From: VGJV01 sp964646415
GTDB lineage: Bacteria > Patescibacteriota > Minisyncoccia > UBA6257 > 2-01-FULL-56-20
Direction of reading: 5' to 3'
Length of the DNA stretch: 64,000 bases
NCBI GenBank assembly: GCA_964646415.1
Contig: CAZYEL010000004.1
Location: 4,579-68,578 of the forward strand
Below, piece after piece: positions 1 to 7,818 of the stretch (positions within the stretch are counted from its first letter, which is position 1; each line of letters begins with the position of its first letter). Below the pieces are notes generated by a model. It was not told where the DNA came from. It searched no databases and saw only the letters and a list, made by a program, of their open reading frames with translations. Both the position numbers and the translations under genes were made by a program.

Positions 1-291
1 CGGAACACTCCCCGCGTCACCGGATTCGTGGGACCGGACAATACCAAACCCACTCCCCTCTCCAAAGCGGAAGTGGAATCGCTTCTTGCACGCATAGGGC
101 AAGACGAGAACAAGTTCACGGTTGATATCAAACCGGGAGACTTGGTGAAAATCATCGATGGTCCGTTCAAGGAATATGATGGAAAAGTTTCCGAGGTGGA
201 TGAAACGAGAAACCGCATTAAAGTCATGGTGCCTATCTTCGGACGCGACACCGCAGTCGAACTCGACTCCCTCCAAGTCAAGAAAATCTAG
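1..291 (+). CDS. nusG: Transcription antitermination/elongation factor NusG, 3' part
   Basis: The reading frame is open from the first base of the window, so the N-terminal NGN domain lies outside it. The visible part starts with the linker motif NTPRVTGFVG and ends with a complete KOW domain (PGDLVKIIDGPF, then IFGRDTAVEL). NusG binds the clamp of RNA polymerase and links it through the KOW domain to Rho or ribosomal protein S10. The next gene downstream is ribosomal rpsR, which fits a translation-related operon. The family assignment is secure; only the 5' end is missing. Confidence 0.93.
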   Translation, partial: RNTPRVTGFVGPDNTKPTPLSKAEVESLLARIGQDENKFTVDIKPGDLVKIIDGPFKEYDGKVSEVDETRNRIKVMVPIFGRDTAVELDSLQVKKI

Positions 292-364
292 AGATGACTT
301 GCCCAAACCAACCGTTTGCGGTATCCTCCTTAACACTCACCACTCAAAACTTATCACTATCTTG

Positions 365-568
365 ATGCCCCAACAGTGCTTCTTTTGTTCCCAAAACTTA
401 AAAACAATCGACTATAAAGAAGTCGACCTCCTGAAGCGTTTCGTTTCGAGCCAGGCAAAAATTATCGACCCGAAACACACGGGCGTTTGCGCATCACACC
501 AGCGGAAACTTGCCGCAGCGATTAAGTATGCCCGCTTCATGGCGCTTCTGCCTTTTGTCCGCAGATAA
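365..568 (+). CDS. rpsR: 30S ribosomal protein S18
   Basis: This 67-aa protein has the S18 core: KTIDYKEVDLLKRFVS near the N-terminus and a basic C-terminus with HQRKLAAAIKYAR and LLPFVRR. Two cysteines in a CxxC arrangement (QQCFFC) plus a third near ASHQRKL suggest the zinc-binding form of S18. S18 is a primary component of the small-subunit platform next to S6. The ATG at 365 is chosen because residues before it in the open frame do not look coding. There is no clear Shine-Dalgarno site. Elsewhere rpsR usually follows rpsF and ssb; here it follows nusG. Confidence 0.95.
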   Translation: MPQQCFFCSQNLKTIDYKEVDLLKRFVSSQAKIIDPKHTGVCASHQRKLAAAIKYARFMALLPFVRR

Positions 569-614
569 GTCTAGTCATTAGGACTTAGCCCTGCCTACCG
601 GCAGGCAGGCATTG

Positions 615-639
615 GCCATTAAAATTTAATGGCTTTTTT
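615..639 (+). terminator. Rho-independent terminator after rpsR
   Basis: A 9-bp perfect stem (615-623 with 625-633) is followed at once by six T residues. It sits inside a larger inverted repeat: positions 576-589 and 656-670 are complementary over about 14 bases (cattaggactta / taagtcctaatg), so the whole 571-680 spacer can fold into one long hairpin. Confidence 0.7.
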
Positions 640-681
640 GTTATTATTCCTCTAGGCCTAAGTCCTAATGGCTAATTTTTA

Positions 682-1281
682 ATGGCTGGCATCAACGAAA
701 CTCTCGCCCAGTGGTTTTTCAGTCTTGCGCACATACATCCTCTGCTCGACGCAGTAATTGTTTTCCTCGCCCGCCAACTCCCGTATCTCCTCGTAATCGG
801 TGCCGTGTTATTCATTCTTACCGAACGGAGGCGTCGTCACCGGATCTTCCTTTTCCTCGAAGTCGCGCTCGCCCTCCTCCTCTCCCGCGGGCTTCTCACC
901 GAAGGAATCCGTTTCTTCCACCATGCCCAGCGACCCTTCGAAGTATGGCTTGCTACGCCGCTCGTGAACGAAACACTCGGGAATTCATTCCCTTCGGGGC
1001 ACGCATCCTTTTATTTCGCGTTGGCAACGATTCTCCTTTTCAAAAACCGCCCGTGGGGACTCACTTTTGGAGTGCTTGCGCTCATAAACGGCATGGCGCG
1101 CATCGCCTCGGGGGTACACTGGCCTGGCGATGTGCTCGCCGGGGCGTTCATCGGCATCGGGTGCGCGCTTATCGTCCGCCTTCTCCTTGCGCGAACCTCG
1201 AAAGCGCTCCGCATTGAAACCGCCCCGGTACCTCCTCCGCGCGAAGCACCTTCTGCCGAAACGGGCGCAGACGCCGCATAA
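682..1281 (+). CDS. PAP2-family membrane phosphatase
   Basis: This 199-aa protein has about five hydrophobic segments and the three PAP2 signature parts: RPF at residues 84-86, PSGHA at 104-108 and RIASGVHWPGD at 140-150. The two histidines and the final aspartate form the catalytic site of this family. The size and membrane layout fit an undecaprenyl-pyrophosphate or phosphatidylglycerophosphate phosphatase that acts on lipid phosphates at the outer face of the membrane. The exact substrate cannot be read from sequence. The C-terminal 30 residues are Pro/Ala-rich and probably disordered. It follows the rpsR terminator and is transcribed alone. Confidence 0.85.
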   Translation: MAGINETLAQWFFSLAHIHPLLDAVIVFLARQLPYLLVIGAVLFILTERRRRHRIFLFLEVALALLLSRGLLTEGIRFFHHAQRPFEVWLATPLVNETLGNSFPSGHASFYFALATILLFKNRPWGLTFGVLALINGMARIASGVHWPGDVLAGAFIGIGCALIVRLLLARTSKALRIETAPVPPPREAPSAETGADAA

Positions 1282-1317
1282 TACGCCGCGCCTTTTTATT
1301 CAATCCCCGCCGAATAG

Positions 1318-1337
1318 CCCCACGCGCGAGCGTGGGG
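1318..1337. repeat. GC-rich hairpin repeat
   Basis: An 8-bp perfect stem (ccccacgc / gcgtgggg) with a GCGA loop lies between two convergent genes. In translation it reads SPTRERGDEA, which resembles the dispersed SRESGN-type hairpin repeats also seen at 47632-47685. Confidence 0.45.
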
Positions 1338-1353
1338 ATGAAGCGGTGGCTGA

Positions 1354-1788
1354 TTACCGTCTCCCCATTCCAAAACCTTTTCCCATCATATTCATACCTC
1401 CGTGCGGGCGACCTTCCATAAACTTCAGCCGCTGGTCCGCCTGCGCCTGGGTAATCACACCTTTATTCACAAGCGCTTGGAGATGCAGCTTCATCTGTGC
1501 CGTGCGGGCATCCTGGAGCTTCTGCTGTAACCGCTCCTTTGTAATACCGCGGTCGGCGGCAATCTGAAACATGTTTTTCCCCTCCGCCCAACCCCGCTTC
1601 ACATCATCCACGCTTATTCCCAAGAGCGTTGCCTCGCTCTGGAACATCGCCTGATGCCGTGAGACAACTTCATCAGGGGCCAGCGTACTCCCAAAGCCGA
1701 ATCCGAAACCGTGGGCGGAAGCAACGCCCGCGCCGAGAAACCCTGCGGCTATTGCGGGAAAAAATGCGTATACAATAAATTTTTTCAT
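1354..1788 (-). CDS. Small secreted protein of unknown function (DUF2680-like)
   Basis: This 144-aa protein starts at the ATG at 1788 with a classic signal peptide (MKKF, hydrophobic run, cleavage near ASAHG). The mature part begins with a Gly/Phe-rich stretch and continues with helical segments containing DDVKRGWAEGK and QAQADQRLKFMEG. The C-terminus is rich in Gly and Met (GMNMMGKGFGMG). The layout resembles short DUF2680-type secreted proteins, but this was not tested by a search. No function can be assigned. The Met-rich tail could bind metal, which is inference only. Confidence 0.6.
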   Translation of the reverse strand: MKKFIVYAFFPAIAAGFLGAGVASAHGFGFGFGSTLAPDEVVSRHQAMFQSEATLLGISVDDVKRGWAEGKNMFQIAADRGITKERLQQKLQDARTAQMKLHLQALVNKGVITQAQADQRLKFMEGRPHGGMNMMGKGFGMGRR

Positions 1789-1882
1789 GATTTTTGAAAA
1801 AAATACTCGCCTCTTTAGAGCCGTGCACACACCACGCTACCCGCTAATTACTACAAGGAAGCGCTGAGAATTCTTTCATGTG

Positions 1883-1945
1883 AAAAAACGCGGAAGCCGG
1901 ACTCCGCCATGTTAAAAGCCTAAACACATGGCACGTCCGGCTCCC
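1883..1945 (-). terminator. Rho-independent terminator of the sigma-factor operon
   Basis: Read on the minus strand, outer arms 1935-1945 and 1892-1902 pair over about 10 bp. An inner stem (gccatgt / acatggc) extends the hairpin, and a run of six T follows (A-run at 1883-1888 on the plus strand). It lies 60 bp after the stop of the membrane protein gene and so ends the 3254-2006 operon. Confidence 0.75.
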
Positions 1946-2005
1946 AACCCTCCATTCATTACTACAACATACGTGATTTTCTTATTTCAGCCCTGCTCCG
2001 AAGAA

Positions 2006-2686
2006 TCATTCCTCGATCCGTTCAATCCCATATGCATCAATCGAATTCCTCGTCCCCTCGCCGAAAATGAACACAGAGTCGCCCTCACGGAACCGGCCCA
2101 TGGGAGGCCTCTTGCGCGGCGGGAACATCACGCTTGAAGTTGTGCCGTCGGCATTTTCGAACATAAACCCGTTCGGCATCATTTGCCTCATTCTGCCGCG
2201 GTGAATGTCGCGGAAATGGGGCGTGCCAAAATGGCGGTAAAACCTGTCCGCAAAGAGCGGAAGCGAACCATGCTGCGCGGCTCCCAATACGCTCCTATGC
2301 CAGGGCGCCGCAATGAGCCCGCCCAATGCCACAATGAGAGCGACCCCCACAAGCGAATATAACAGAGGCTTCCGGTACGCGAACTCATACTTCCGCACGA
2401 GCACTTCAAGCGCCACAATGAAGCCCACCGAGAAAAATATGAGCACCCACGGGAGCGAGCGGAGAAACGTGAGCCACCCGCGGGAACCGAACTGCGGCGC
2501 AAACCATGCGCCGCTTTGGCGGAGTGAAAACACCATGAAACTTGCAAGGTACAAAAGCGCGAGGAGAAGGAGTGCCACTCCCGCCCCGATAAGCGCGCGC
2601 TCGAACACAAAGTGCCATCGCGGGCGCATTTTCGCATGCCCCTCTCTGATAACGCCGAGTATCTTTTCTTTAAGGTTTTGAGTCAT
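2006..2686 (-). CDS. Membrane protein encoded with the ECF sigma factor; candidate anti-sigma factor
   Basis: This 226-aa protein starts 17 bp inside the end of the sigma-factor gene, so the two are probably translationally coupled. The N-terminal 35 residues are hydrophilic (KEKILGVIREGHAKMRPRW). Three to four membrane segments follow (residues about 30-55, 75-100, 110-130), then a soluble C-terminal domain of about 90 residues ending in GDSVFIFGEGT. A cytoplasmic N-terminus, a membrane section and an external domain is the usual plan of ECF anti-sigma factors. No zinc-binding HxxxCxxC motif is present, so the role is inferred from position and topology. Confidence 0.6.
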   Translation of the reverse strand: MTQNLKEKILGVIREGHAKMRPRWHFVFERALIGAGVALLLLALLYLASFMVFSLRQSGAWFAPQFGSRGWLTFLRSLPWVLIFFSVGFIVALEVLVRKYEFAYRKPLLYSLVGVALIVALGGLIAAPWHRSVLGAAQHGSLPLFADRFYRHFGTPHFRDIHRGRMRQMMPNGFMFENADGTTSSVMFPPRKRPPMGRFREGDSVFIFGEGTRNSIDAYGIERIEE

Positions 2687-3254
2687 AAGGTAATTGCAAT
2701 TTCGTTGCGGCTTCCCGCAGGGCGTCCTTTCCTCGCCGCAGGCGCACGCCAACCGTCGACACGGGAATCCGTAAAATGTCGGCAATTTCTTTATAATCCA
2801 TGTCTTCGTAGTAATACAGCACAAGGGGCTCCCGATATTTCGCCCCAAGAGAAGCAAGATACCGGTCAAGCATGCGCCGTAACTCATTCCGTTGCGCCTC
2901 GCCGTCGGCAGTTTCCTCCGCAACCGGATGCGGCAAAATAGTGTCAAAATCAAAAAGGGAAAACATCTCGCGCCCCGATTTTTTCTTCAAGGCATTCACA
3001 AACTCGTTGTGGGCAATGCGATACATCCATGAAGAAAACTTCCGCGTCGCGTCGAATCCCTTGATGTTCACATACGCCTTAAGGAACGCATCCTGCACGA
3101 TATCCTTCACGTCGTCGCCCGACGCAAGAAAACGCCGTCCGTACCGCATAAGTTTTTCTTCATAACGCTTAACAAGTTCGCCAAACGCCTCCACGTTCCC
3201 CTGTTGCGCCTCAGCGGCAATCACCTCATCCGACATATCGGGGCGAATGACCAT
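2670..3254 (-). CDS. ECF-type RNA polymerase sigma factor
   Basis: This protein of about 194 aa has sigma region 2 (AFGELVKRYEEKLMRYGRRF to KFSSWMYRIAHNEFVN) and region 4 (LASLGAKYREPLVLYYYEDMDYKEIADIL with the HTH VSTVGVRLRRGKDALR). It lacks regions 1 and 3, as expected for extracytoplasmic-function sigma factors. The start at 3254 is chosen because a promoter sits directly upstream (see 3261-3290). An internal ATG at 3236 is the alternative. A membrane protein gene overlaps its 3' end and is the likely anti-sigma factor. The signal it responds to is unknown. Confidence 0.9.
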   Translation of the reverse strand: MVIRPDMSDEVIAAEAQQGNVEAFGELVKRYEEKLMRYGRRFLASGDDVKDIVQDAFLKAYVNIKGFDATRKFSSWMYRIAHNEFVNALKKKSGREMFSLFDFDTILPHPVAEETADGEAQRNELRRMLDRYLASLGAKYREPLVLYYYEDMDYKEIADILRIPVSTVGVRLRRGKDALREAATKLQLPYDSKP

Positions 3255-3260
3255 AGAGCT

Positions 3261-3290
3261 ACTACAACATACCCCGGCGACATATTTCAA
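3261..3290 (-). promoter_or_regulatory. Promoter of the ECF sigma gene, leaderless
   Basis: On the minus strand TTGAAA (3290-3285) and TGTAGT (3266-3261) are 18 nt apart. Only 6 nt separate the -10 hexamer from the ATG at 3254, so the mRNA would start at or next to the start codon. Confidence 0.5.
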
Positions 3291-3302
3291 GCTCCCGCAC
3301 TT

Positions 3303-4139
3303 TTACAAACGCGCGCCCGTAAGATTACCGCTCTCGTATCGCCGGACTCCTTTGCGGAGCACCCACACCGCAATCGCGGTCCAGAGCGCGGCGACAAGCC
3401 ACACGACGGCTATCTTCACGACGCTCCAGCCCTGCACCGCCTCCACGGGGATGCCCCCGATTGCAAGCGCGGGGAGAACAAAGATAAAAAAGAACCGCAT
3501 GAAACCCTGGAACATTCCGGCGGGGTACAAGCTCGGCCCGAGCACTGATTCAAAGCTGAATTTCGCAATCTCCGTGGCATCGTGGATAAAAAATCCGATG
3601 CATGCGGTCGCAAGAAGAAAGTTCATCATAATGAGCGCCGCCGGAAGTATCAGCGTCCCCAGCGCGAGAATTTGTCCGGCTGAAGGATGGGAAAAGAACC
3701 AATATACGCCGAGAAGCAAGATGCCGAAAAATATATCCCCTATTGCGGAAACCCGCGTGGTGAGGGTAAAAATGCGTGCATAGAGATTCCGCGGCGTGAG
3801 CAGTACCGAATCAAAGGCGCCGGTATAAATCGCGCTCGGAAGTTCATCCGCGCCGGAGAAAAATGAGAATACGATGCCGAACGCGAGCGCTACGAATCCT
3901 TGAAGCGCAATCGTTTCCTGTATATTCCATCCGTTGATGGTGCCAAACGCACCGAAGAACAGCCACCACAAGAGCACGAAAGTGATGTTATTCACCATCA
4001 TGCCCACAATCTGCATGGCGAAGGATATCCGCAGTTCCGCCGCGGACGCGATGTTGCACCGTATATATGCGGCAGCGACCCGAAGCTCCATACCCGCCGC
4101 ACGCCGCCACACACGAAAATTTTTCTTCGTGAATCGCAT
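3303..4139 (-). CDS. ABC-2 type exporter permease (COG3694-like)
   Basis: This 278-aa protein has six predicted membrane segments and the ABC-2 permease layout. Conserved parts visible are the early LRISFAMQIVGM segment, the ADELPSAIYTGAFD loop and the late segments ending in VWLVAALWTAIAVWVL. It forms a three-gene exporter with the second permease at 4141-4962 (one base apart) and the split ATPase further upstream. Systems of this COG3694/COG4587/COG4586 type are uncharacterised ATP-driven exporters; their substrate is unknown. Confidence 0.8.
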   Translation of the reverse strand: MRFTKKNFRVWRRAAGMELRVAAAYIRCNIASAAELRISFAMQIVGMMVNNITFVLLWWLFFGAFGTINGWNIQETIALQGFVALAFGIVFSFFSGADELPSAIYTGAFDSVLLTPRNLYARIFTLTTRVSAIGDIFFGILLLGVYWFFSHPSAGQILALGTLILPAALIMMNFLLATACIGFFIHDATEIAKFSFESVLGPSLYPAGMFQGFMRFFFIFVLPALAIGGIPVEAVQGWSVVKIAVVWLVAALWTAIAVWVLRKGVRRYESGNLTGARL

Positions 4140-4140
4140 G

Positions 4141-4962
4141 TCAGCCCCCGTTTACCGAAAGTTTTCTCCGGACCTTTTCAAAGAGGAAAATGGCCGTGCC
4201 GCCGAGCACCGCAATCCAGAATCCCTGAAGAAGCGCCAACTGCCACCACGCGCCCGAAAAATCAGGATTGAACATCTGTGTCGCAAACATCGGCGCGCCG
4301 AAGGGCGTGAGATTGGCAAGCGTGTGAAATGCCCCGGGGAGAAGCGCGAGCGGCACGTAGGAACCGCCAAGGATAAGCACGGCCTTGTCCACTATCCAGT
4401 ATATGGGCTGCGCATCGTCAATCCAGAGCGCGGGCAAGGCAATGAGCATATAAAGCGCGGCGGAAACAACCGTCCCGCCCGCGGCGAGCACAAGCCCCGC
4501 AAGAAAACGCGGGAATGAAAAAACATCGGGCGCGCCGCCCAAAAAGAAAAGGAGAAGCGGCACCACCACTGCAACCGCCGCGAGAAAATGCAACATTCCC
4601 CTCCCGAGCTGCTCCCAAAACTTGTAAAAGAGGTATGTGTAGGGCTTATTGAGCTGCGCTTCAAGTTCCCCGCGCCGCATCTCGTCATTAATGGTTTTGA
4701 AGACCGTGCGGAACTGCGCGTAGAGCAGGAGGTGATATATTGCGATGCTCCAGATCGCCGTGGCGGCATCAATGCCGTTCACCGTCTTCCCGATATAGCG
4801 GAATGCGTAGGAGTAAATGAGGAGCATCATGACCACCCGGAATGTCGTGATGCACACGGACGCCAGAAGCCGGTTTGGATAGTACAAACTTTCTTTAAGC
4901 GAGAGAGTAAACACCTTGCCATAGGCGCGCACCGCGCTTCCCGCGTTATACCGATGTGGCAT
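4141..4962 (-). CDS. ABC-2 type exporter permease (COG4587-like)
   Basis: This 273-aa protein with six membrane segments begins MPHRYNAG. Its ATG at 4962 lies 17 bp inside the end of the ATPase gene, so translation is coupled. The motif NDEMRRGELEAQLNKP, followed by YLFYKFWEQLGRG, is characteristic of this permease family, and the late membrane segments match those of the partner permease. It should form a heterodimer with the 3303-4139 product. The frame upstream of the chosen ATG is the shadow of the ATPase gene. Confidence 0.8.
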   Translation of the reverse strand: MPHRYNAGSAVRAYGKVFTLSLKESLYYPNRLLASVCITTFRVVMMLLIYSYAFRYIGKTVNGIDAATAIWSIAIYHLLLYAQFRTVFKTINDEMRRGELEAQLNKPYTYLFYKFWEQLGRGMLHFLAAVAVVVPLLLFFLGGAPDVFSFPRFLAGLVLAAGGTVVSAALYMLIALPALWIDDAQPIYWIVDKAVLILGGSYVPLALLPGAFHTLANLTPFGAPMFATQMFNPDFSGAWWQLALLQGFWIAVLGGTAIFLFEKVRRKLSVNGG

Positions 4963-5701
4963 GGGACTCGTATATTTTCCCGATAATTTCCTCGAGTGGC
5001 GGGTCTTCAATGGTAATGTCCTGGATATCCTTGTTGCGCAGAATATTCTTAATCGCATCGCCGATAGGAACCCGCGTAGTGTCCACCGCAAGAAGCGCCT
5101 CGCCTTTCTGATTTTTAAGAATATCGATGCCCTCGAGATGCATGACCGAAAGCGCATCTCTTTCCTCAAGCACCACGCGCACGATTTTCTGATTAAGATA
5201 CTTTCTTTTCAGGCTCGCAGTCGCGCCGTCAAAAATGATGCGCCCGTGATTTATGATAAGCGTCCGCGCACACACCGACTCGATGTCCCCCGCATCATGC
5301 GAAGTGAGGAAAATGGTTGTCTTGAGATGCGCGTTGCTTGACTTTAAATTTTCCCGGAGCCGCCGCTTCGCCACAATATCCAGGCCGATTGTGGGTTCAT
5401 CCAGGAAGACAATGGGCGGCCTATGAATTAGCGACGCCGCAATCTCGGCGCGCATCCGCTGCCCGAGCGAAAGCTTCCGCACCGGCTGGTCAAGAACATC
5501 CCCCAGCTCAAAGAGCGCGACTAGTTCATCGCGCTGCCGCTTGTATTCCGCGTCACCGACCTCGTAAACCTTGGCGAATAAGTCGAAGGAATCGGAAATG
5601 GGAAGGTTAAAAAGCAGCTGCGAGCGCTGCCCGAAGACAGTGCCTATTTTCAAGGCAAGCCGCCGCCGGTCGTGCTGCGGGTCAAGTCCCAACACGCGCA
5701 C
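4946..5701 (-). pseudogene. ABC exporter ATPase, C-terminal part (gene interrupted)
   Basis: This holds about 250 codons of an ABC ATPase from just before the Q-loop to the end: RVLGLDP, the Q-loop region KIGTVFGQRSQLLF, the signature LSLGQRMRAEIA (LSxGQ), Walker B PPIVFLDEPTIGLD, the switch histidine LTSHD and a C-terminal domain ending ESHATSV. The Walker A half of the same gene lies at 6513-6758. Joined at the codon level (SAGRV + RVLGLDP) the two halves give a normal protein of about 330 aa with nothing lost. The 811-bp insert at 5702-6512 separates them. The gene is either dead or needs removal of the insert. Confidence 0.85.
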
Positions 5702-6512
5702 CAGAACAGAACTTAACGGCTTTTTCAAAGCCAGAAGGTGGGACGCGCGAAGCGCGTCCCACTGATTTCCCCCCATTTTTCCAAACGAATTCGGAGTCCC
5801 GCTTTCGGCGGGACGGAGGATTTTTTCGCCAAGAAGCAGGTGCGAGCCAAAGATTTCTTTGGCACAAACCTTTTTAGCAAAAAGGTCTGAATCAGAAGCA
5901 TATGGCAAGTCATGGACTATTAATTAAGGTTACAAATAATTGTCAGTTCAACGATGCTGGAAGTTCTGTAACTCCTCCACAAATACCAAATTAGGAGATA
6001 TAAGTGTAGTTTCTCACGGGAGCAATCCCCGCCGTTTTATAATATCTCCTAAAAACGGCGGGGATTGTTGTGCGCGCACAGGGCGGGCGGGGCAAGCACA
6101 TACAGATTTGTTTGTGCTTAGCACAATCCATATTTAAGGAGTTACCACGAACAGTGAACGAAGTCACAGGATTTAGAGCTACCATAGAACGCGGAGAGGA
6201 AGTGCCTCGTCTCGCCGTGAGGACGGAGAAAAGAGCAATCAAAAGTTAAAAATTAAGTGATGCTCTTTTAGTAGTCTGAAACGGCGAAGCAAAACCAAAA
6301 ATTTCCTTTCCATTTTTTGTCGGCTCCCCCCACACCCCCCGCCGAAAATCTAAAAGAAAGGAAGGAAAATTTTTGGTTTTTGCTCCCGCGACCGAAGGGA
6401 GCGGACGAGGCGCGCAGAATCCGAGCGGACGATTTAGTTTCAAGCCACCACGCACGCGGAGCGTGCGACATCATTTGTTTTGAAAGTAAGTGCGAGCTTG
6501 GTACAATAGAGA
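5702..6512. mobile_element. 811-bp non-coding, hairpin-rich insert in an ABC ATPase gene
   Basis: The insert splits the ATPase gene between two codons with a possible GTG triplet repeated at both edges (6513-6515 and 5699-5701). It carries no credible gene. It contains many strong hairpins: 5738-5762 (11-bp stem, GAA loop), 5798-5816, a 16-bp stem at 6023-6038/6052-6067, and a G-run element at about 6325-6345. The ends do not fit a group II intron (no GUGYG start with AY end) nor clearly a group I intron. A similar region with the same G-run motif occurs at 39016-39815. The nature of the element is unknown. Confidence 0.6.
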
Positions 6513-6758
6513 CACTCTGCCCGCACTGGGCCATAAGATGCCGGTGAGCATCTTGATAGTTGTGGATTTTCCGGCCCCATTCGGGCCGATAAACGCCACC
6601 GATTCCCCCGTCTTAATGGAAAAGGACACATCATCCACCGCGGCGATGGAACGCGCGGCGGGCTTGAAAAAATTAGAAAGGAATCCCCGCTCAGGGTCTT
6701 TCGCCGGAAACGAAAAAGTTTTCGAGAGATGGGCAACTTCGACCGCCTTGTCAGCCAT
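6513..6758 (-). pseudogene. ABC exporter ATPase, N-terminal part (gene interrupted)
   Basis: These 82 codons start MADKAVEVAHLSKTF and reach the Walker A motif GPNGAGKSTT and the following TGILWPSAGRV, which is where ABC ATPases continue with xVLGxDP. That continuation is found 811 bp away at 5701. In the present sequence the open frame runs 12 codons into the insert and stops. A -10 hexamer TATACT (6770-6765) ends 6 nt before the ATG, so the gene still has an apparent promoter. Without splicing or excision only a useless N-terminal peptide would be made. Confidence 0.85.
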
Positions 6759-6797
6759 ACAAGAAGTATAACTTACCCCTCATTCTTATCCTTATGC

Positions 6798-7190
6798 TTA
6801 TTGTTTTTCTCTCTTGCCAGTCCTCCTCTCCTCCGCCCGCGCGACTTCGTGCTCGTCCATGCCGAGGTAGTGCGCGACTTCGTGCCAGAGCGTATCATAC
6901 ACCACCTCGCGGATGGAAAGCCCCGCGTCTTCCGCCTCTTCCTCCGTGGGATTTTTGAAAATGACGATTCGTCCGGGCATCTCCCAGGGACCCGCCCCCT
7001 GCTCACCAAGATTCGCTCCCTCGAAAATACCAAGCAGCGTCTCACCCTCGGGGATTTCCATCTCTTCAAGCAGCTCCTCGCTCGGCTTCTCCTCCACCAC
7101 AAACGCCACGTTCTTGAGTTTCTTCAAAAACTTCTTCAGTATTTTATCCGCCTCCTCGGCGACGATTGTTTCGAATGCTTCAAATGTCAT
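6798..7190 (-). CDS. Minimal zinc metallopeptidase-like protein (DUF1025/MtfA-like)
   Basis: This protein of about 130 aa carries HEVAHYLGMDEHEV near the C-terminus, a HExxH zinc site with a third ligand nearby. The N-terminal half contains FEAFETIVAEEADKI and PGRIVIFKNP, as in the family of possible zinc peptidases of about 120 aa found in many bacteria. There is no signal peptide, so it is probably cytoplasmic. The start at 7190 (MTFEAFE) fits the family better than the longer frame from 7211. Its substrate is unknown. Confidence 0.75.
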   Translation of the reverse strand: MTFEAFETIVAEEADKILKKFLKKLKNVAFVVEEKPSEELLEEMEIPEGETLLGIFEGANLGEQGAGPWEMPGRIVIFKNPTEEEAEDAGLSIREVVYDTLWHEVAHYLGMDEHEVARAEERRTGKREKQ

Positions 7191-7267
7191 AGGAATATTC
7201 GGGTATATCACAAGTATAAGAATCCCGATAAAAAATCAAAGCGAAGCATCCACGCCATTCTTTTCTG

Positions 7268-7305
7268 GAAAAAATCGAACAGGCCGCTCTTATTGAGACG
7301 GCCTG
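7268..7305 (-). terminator. Rho-independent terminator
   Basis: On the minus strand an imperfect hairpin (caggccg / cggcctg arms, 7305-7280) is followed by GTTCGATTTTTT. It lies 44 bp after the stop of the 7349-7690 gene. Confidence 0.6.
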
Positions 7306-7348
7306 CGATGAATTTTCCTCCTTTCTCCCCTTCTCCCTGCGCTTGCAG

Positions 7349-7690
7349 CTACGGGCAGAGATTTAGGGCTTTCTTCATATCGGCTATCGGGTATGGCGGG
7401 CCGGAAGGCGGGTTTTCGAGTTTCGGGACGATCAAACGGAAGAATTCCGGGGAAAACTTCTCTTTTCCCGAAAATCGCTCCGCCCCAACCGCCATGGCTG
7501 TGTCCCAACAGAACGATACGAGGTAAAGGGTGTCTCTGACTGTCATGAGGAGGTAGAACAGCAGGCGATCGCTCTCGGTCTTGGGCCAGAACTTTGCCAT
7601 CGGTCCGTCGAGAAGAACGCCAATCATCTGATCTTGGGTAAACGCCAACGCCGCCGGACTTTCAGCAAGGTGCCGAACAATTGTCGCCAT
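7349..7690 (-). CDS. Hypothetical protein
   Basis: This 113-aa protein begins MATIVRHLAE. The ATG at 7690 is preceded by GGAAGG about 8 nt upstream, which decides the start. The sequence is mixed helical with DQMIGVLLDGPMAKFWP and RDTLYLVSFCWDTAMAVG. It has no membrane segment, signal or known motif that I recognise. It has its own terminator downstream and diverges from the DMT permease gene at 7819, so it is probably a single-gene unit. Confidence 0.55.
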   Translation of the reverse strand: MATIVRHLAESPAALAFTQDQMIGVLLDGPMAKFWPKTESDRLLFYLLMTVRDTLYLVSFCWDTAMAVGAERFSGKEKFSPEFFRLIVPKLENPPSGPPYPIADMKKALNLCP

Positions 7691-7818
7691 CTGTGGCTTC
7701 CTTCCCTTTCGTAACTTGAAACAGGAAAGTGGAACATCCCCAGTTGGCTCTGCCGGAACGTCCAACTCCTTGAACTCGGGAATTGCATTTTAACCCCTGT
7801 TTCGATAAGGTTATACGT

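Noticed and set aside
711..1217. Long open frames overlapping real genes in other frames, for example 711-1217, 8005-8484, 10809-11681, 36798-37709, 52292-53524 and 61539-62972.
   Set aside because: They lie over genes with clear families and have biased compositions typical of shadow frames in GC-rich DNA.
1847..3270. actacaacat at 1961 and 3261 and attactacaa at 1847 as an ECF-sigma recognition motif.
   Set aside because: At 3261 the sequence is better read as the -10 part of a standard promoter; the other copies have no consistent second element or distance to a gene.
5991..6242. Open frames inside the ABC insert as genes.
   Set aside because: They run across perfect hairpins, have no protein-like composition and no start signals.
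5702..6512. Group II or group I intron as explanation for the ABC ATPase split.
   Set aside because: The 5' end is gtgtc rather than GUGYG and the 3' end is not AY; no domain V-like hairpin is near the 3' edge. For group I, the exon does not end in T with the intron ending in G in any cut that restores the frame. Not excluded, only unsupported.
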